DNA from: Dechloromonas sp. TW-R-39-2
Lineage (GTDB): Bacteria; Pseudomonadota; Gammaproteobacteria; Burkholderiales; Rhodocyclaceae
Reading direction: 5' to 3'
Length of the DNA: 64,000 nucleotides
Assembly: GCF_016864195.1 (NCBI RefSeq)
Contig: NZ_CP045202.1
Location: forward strand, 558,001-622,000
The translations under genes and the position numbers were made by a program. The notes under the pieces were generated by a model. That model did not search any database. It was not told where the DNA came from and saw nothing but the letters and a program-made list of their open reading frames with translations. This document shows positions 62,934 to 64,000 of the stretch, in pieces; position 1 is the stretch's first letter; the number at the start of each line of letters is the position of its first letter.

Positions 62934-63183
62934 GGCGACCGTCCGCCCCTGGCCGATACCAGCGCCAGCCTGAGCGGAATATTGGCAGCGGTGGAGCTGG
63001 GTTCGGCATCACGATCCTGACCCGGCCGGTCTGCCGGGCAATCTGCAGATTTTGTCAGGCATGCCGGAACTGCCCAGCATAGGCCCGCTACTGCATCGGG
63101 CGGAAGCGGAGCCAAACGCTGTCGTCAAGCAACAGGAAACCATCATCCTGGGCAAACTCGCGCAACTGCTTCCTGCCCATTGA
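62934..63183 (+). pseudogene. LysR-type regulator remnant (C-terminal effector domain)
   Basis: Three frames joined by two apparent single-base losses read RPPLADTSASLSGILAAVELG, then FGITILTRPV, then LPGNLQILSGMPELPSIGPL and, near the end, ETIILGKLAQLLPAH with a TGA stop. This is the end of a LysR substrate-binding domain (TSASLSG...AAV...LGIT). The N-terminal HTH is absent, so it is a decayed fragment lying just upstream of the AraC gene. Confidence 0.78.
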
Positions 63184-63268
63184 AGATTCGCCGGTAGATA
63201 GAGCAATTGCGGTCAGGATTTGTCGGCGCGTCCCGCGCATAGTGTGCGCTGTGAACCGAGGATTAAAG

Positions 63269-64000
63269 ATGAGCAACACACAGGCTGAAAAATACGCAAG
63301 GCGCTTCGCGAAAGTGCTCGACCATATCGAGTCCAACCTGGGCGAAACGCTGAGCACGGAACTTCTGAGCCAGGTCGCCAATTTCTCCAAGTTTCACTTC
63401 CATCGGCAATTTGCCGAATACGTCGGTACCAGCGTTGGTCGTTACATCCAGTTGCTGCGTCTGCGGCAGGCCAGTTATCGGCTCGCTTTCAGTCGCCAGG
63501 ACAAAATCATCGACATCGCCCTGGACGCCGGCTTCGAAAACCCGGAATCGTTTACGCGCGCCTTCAGGAACACCTTCGGCCAGTCGCCCTCCGCATTCAG
63601 GCGGCAACCGGACTGGGAATCCTGGCATGACCGCTATCGCTTCCGTATCCCGGAAAGGAAACAAACCGTGCAAGTCGAGATCGTCGATTTTAAAACCACC
63701 CGTGTCGCCGTCATGGAGCATCGCGGCCCGACGGAAAGGGTCAATGACTCTGTCGGCCAATTCATTGACTGGCGAAAGGCGAGCGGTCTTTCGCCAAAGA
63801 ACAGCAGCCGGTCCTTCGGCATTGTCTACGACAACCCGGACACCTGCGAACCTGCAGACTTCCGGTTCGATATCTGCGGAGAAGTGCATGACGAGGTGCC
63901 GGCCAACCCGCAGGGCGTGATCACGAAATACATTCCCGGCGGCCGTTGCGCGCGGGTGCGGCATAACGGCTCCCACACTAGGATTGGCGAGAGTATCTAC
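63269..64000 (+). CDS. AraC-family regulator with GyrI-like domain (cut by window end)
   Basis: Open from the ATG at 63269 to the last base, 244 codons seen. Residues about 1-110 are an AraC DNA-binding domain (VLDHIESNLGETLSTELLSQVANFSKFHFHRQF; IDIALDAGFENPESFTRAFRNTFGQSPSAFRR). From about 130 a GyrI-like ligand domain begins (VQVEIVDFKTTRVAVMEHRGP). Resembles SbmC/Rob-type drug-responsive regulators of about 285 residues, so only the last portion is missing. Confidence 0.9.
   Translation, partial: MSNTQAEKYARRFAKVLDHIESNLGETLSTELLSQVANFSKFHFHRQFAEYVGTSVGRYIQLLRLRQASYRLAFSRQDKIIDIALDAGFENPESFTRAFRNTFGQSPSAFRRQPDWESWHDRYRFRIPERKQTVQVEIVDFKTTRVAVMEHRGPTERVNDSVGQFIDWRKASGLSPKNSSRSFGIVYDNPDTCEPADFRFDICGEVHDEVPANPQGVITKYIPGGRCARVRHNGSHTRIGESIY

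Overview
The window looks like a piece of a betaproteobacterial chromosome of the Rhodocyclales type (Dechloromonas, Azonexus and relatives). This is inferred from the combination of meta-cleavage aromatic catabolism, a dmp-type phenol hydroxylase, a cd1 nitrite reductase under Fnr/Dnr-type boxes and G+C-rich coding sequence. It was not tested by database search. No tRNA, rRNA or CRISPR array was seen.

Layout. 1-0.84 kb: 3' part of an IS110-type transposase. 0.84-2.2 kb: a gene-poor strip with one orphan gene and a 32-bp perfect palindrome. 2.2-8.6 kb: glutathione peroxidase, PaaY-like protein, an IclR regulator and a branched-chain-amino-acid-type ABC transporter (livHMG plus a LivF fused to a hemerythrin domain). 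8.7-26.3 kb: a homoprotocatechuate (4-hydroxyphenylacetate, HPA) meta-cleavage locus. It has hpaR and hpaA regulators, a complete six-gene phenol hydroxylase (dmpKLMNOP), a TRAP transporter, and hpaG1-G2-E-D-D2-F-H-I followed by succinate-semialdehyde dehydrogenase. One 15-bp operator-like element recurs ahead of hpaA, dmpK and the TRAP/hpa operon. HpaBC is absent here, so the phenol hydroxylase may supply the ring-hydroxylation step. 26.4-37.6 kb: ordinary chromosomal genes (two MFS transporters, MAPEG, GlcG-like, class III aminotransferase, thioesterase, acetoacetyl-CoA synthetase, acyltransferase, trhP, rng).

37.7 to about 49.5 kb: an AT-richer accessory island that starts with an integrase-like gene just after rng. 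It carries a DUF932/YqaJ-exonuclease/RDF-like module, small membrane and secreted proteins, an XRE regulator, and a minus-strand block with an ImmA/IrrE protease, two nuclease-fold proteins, an IHF-beta-like protein and a possible HEPN-like protein. 50.3-51.6 kb: small cysteine-rich proteins and a PAS protein.

51.6-58.1 kb: a denitrification locus with a decayed Dnr-type pseudogene, a small cytochrome c, a Crp/Fnr regulator fused to two PilJ/NarX-like sensory repeats, nirS, an inserted class D beta-lactamase gene and an intact Dnr-like regulator. Perfect TTGAT-N4-ATCAA boxes precede the cytochrome, nirS and dnr. 58.3-62.0 kb: a TetR-controlled HlyD/FtsX-like/ATPase exporter operon. 62.1-64 kb: a periplasmic protein, a LysR gene remnant with frameshifts, and an AraC/GyrI-like regulator cut by the window end.

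The most unusual items are the Crp-PilJ fusion beside nirS, the hemerythrin-LivF fusion, and the wiring of a phenol hydroxylase into an Hpa regulon.
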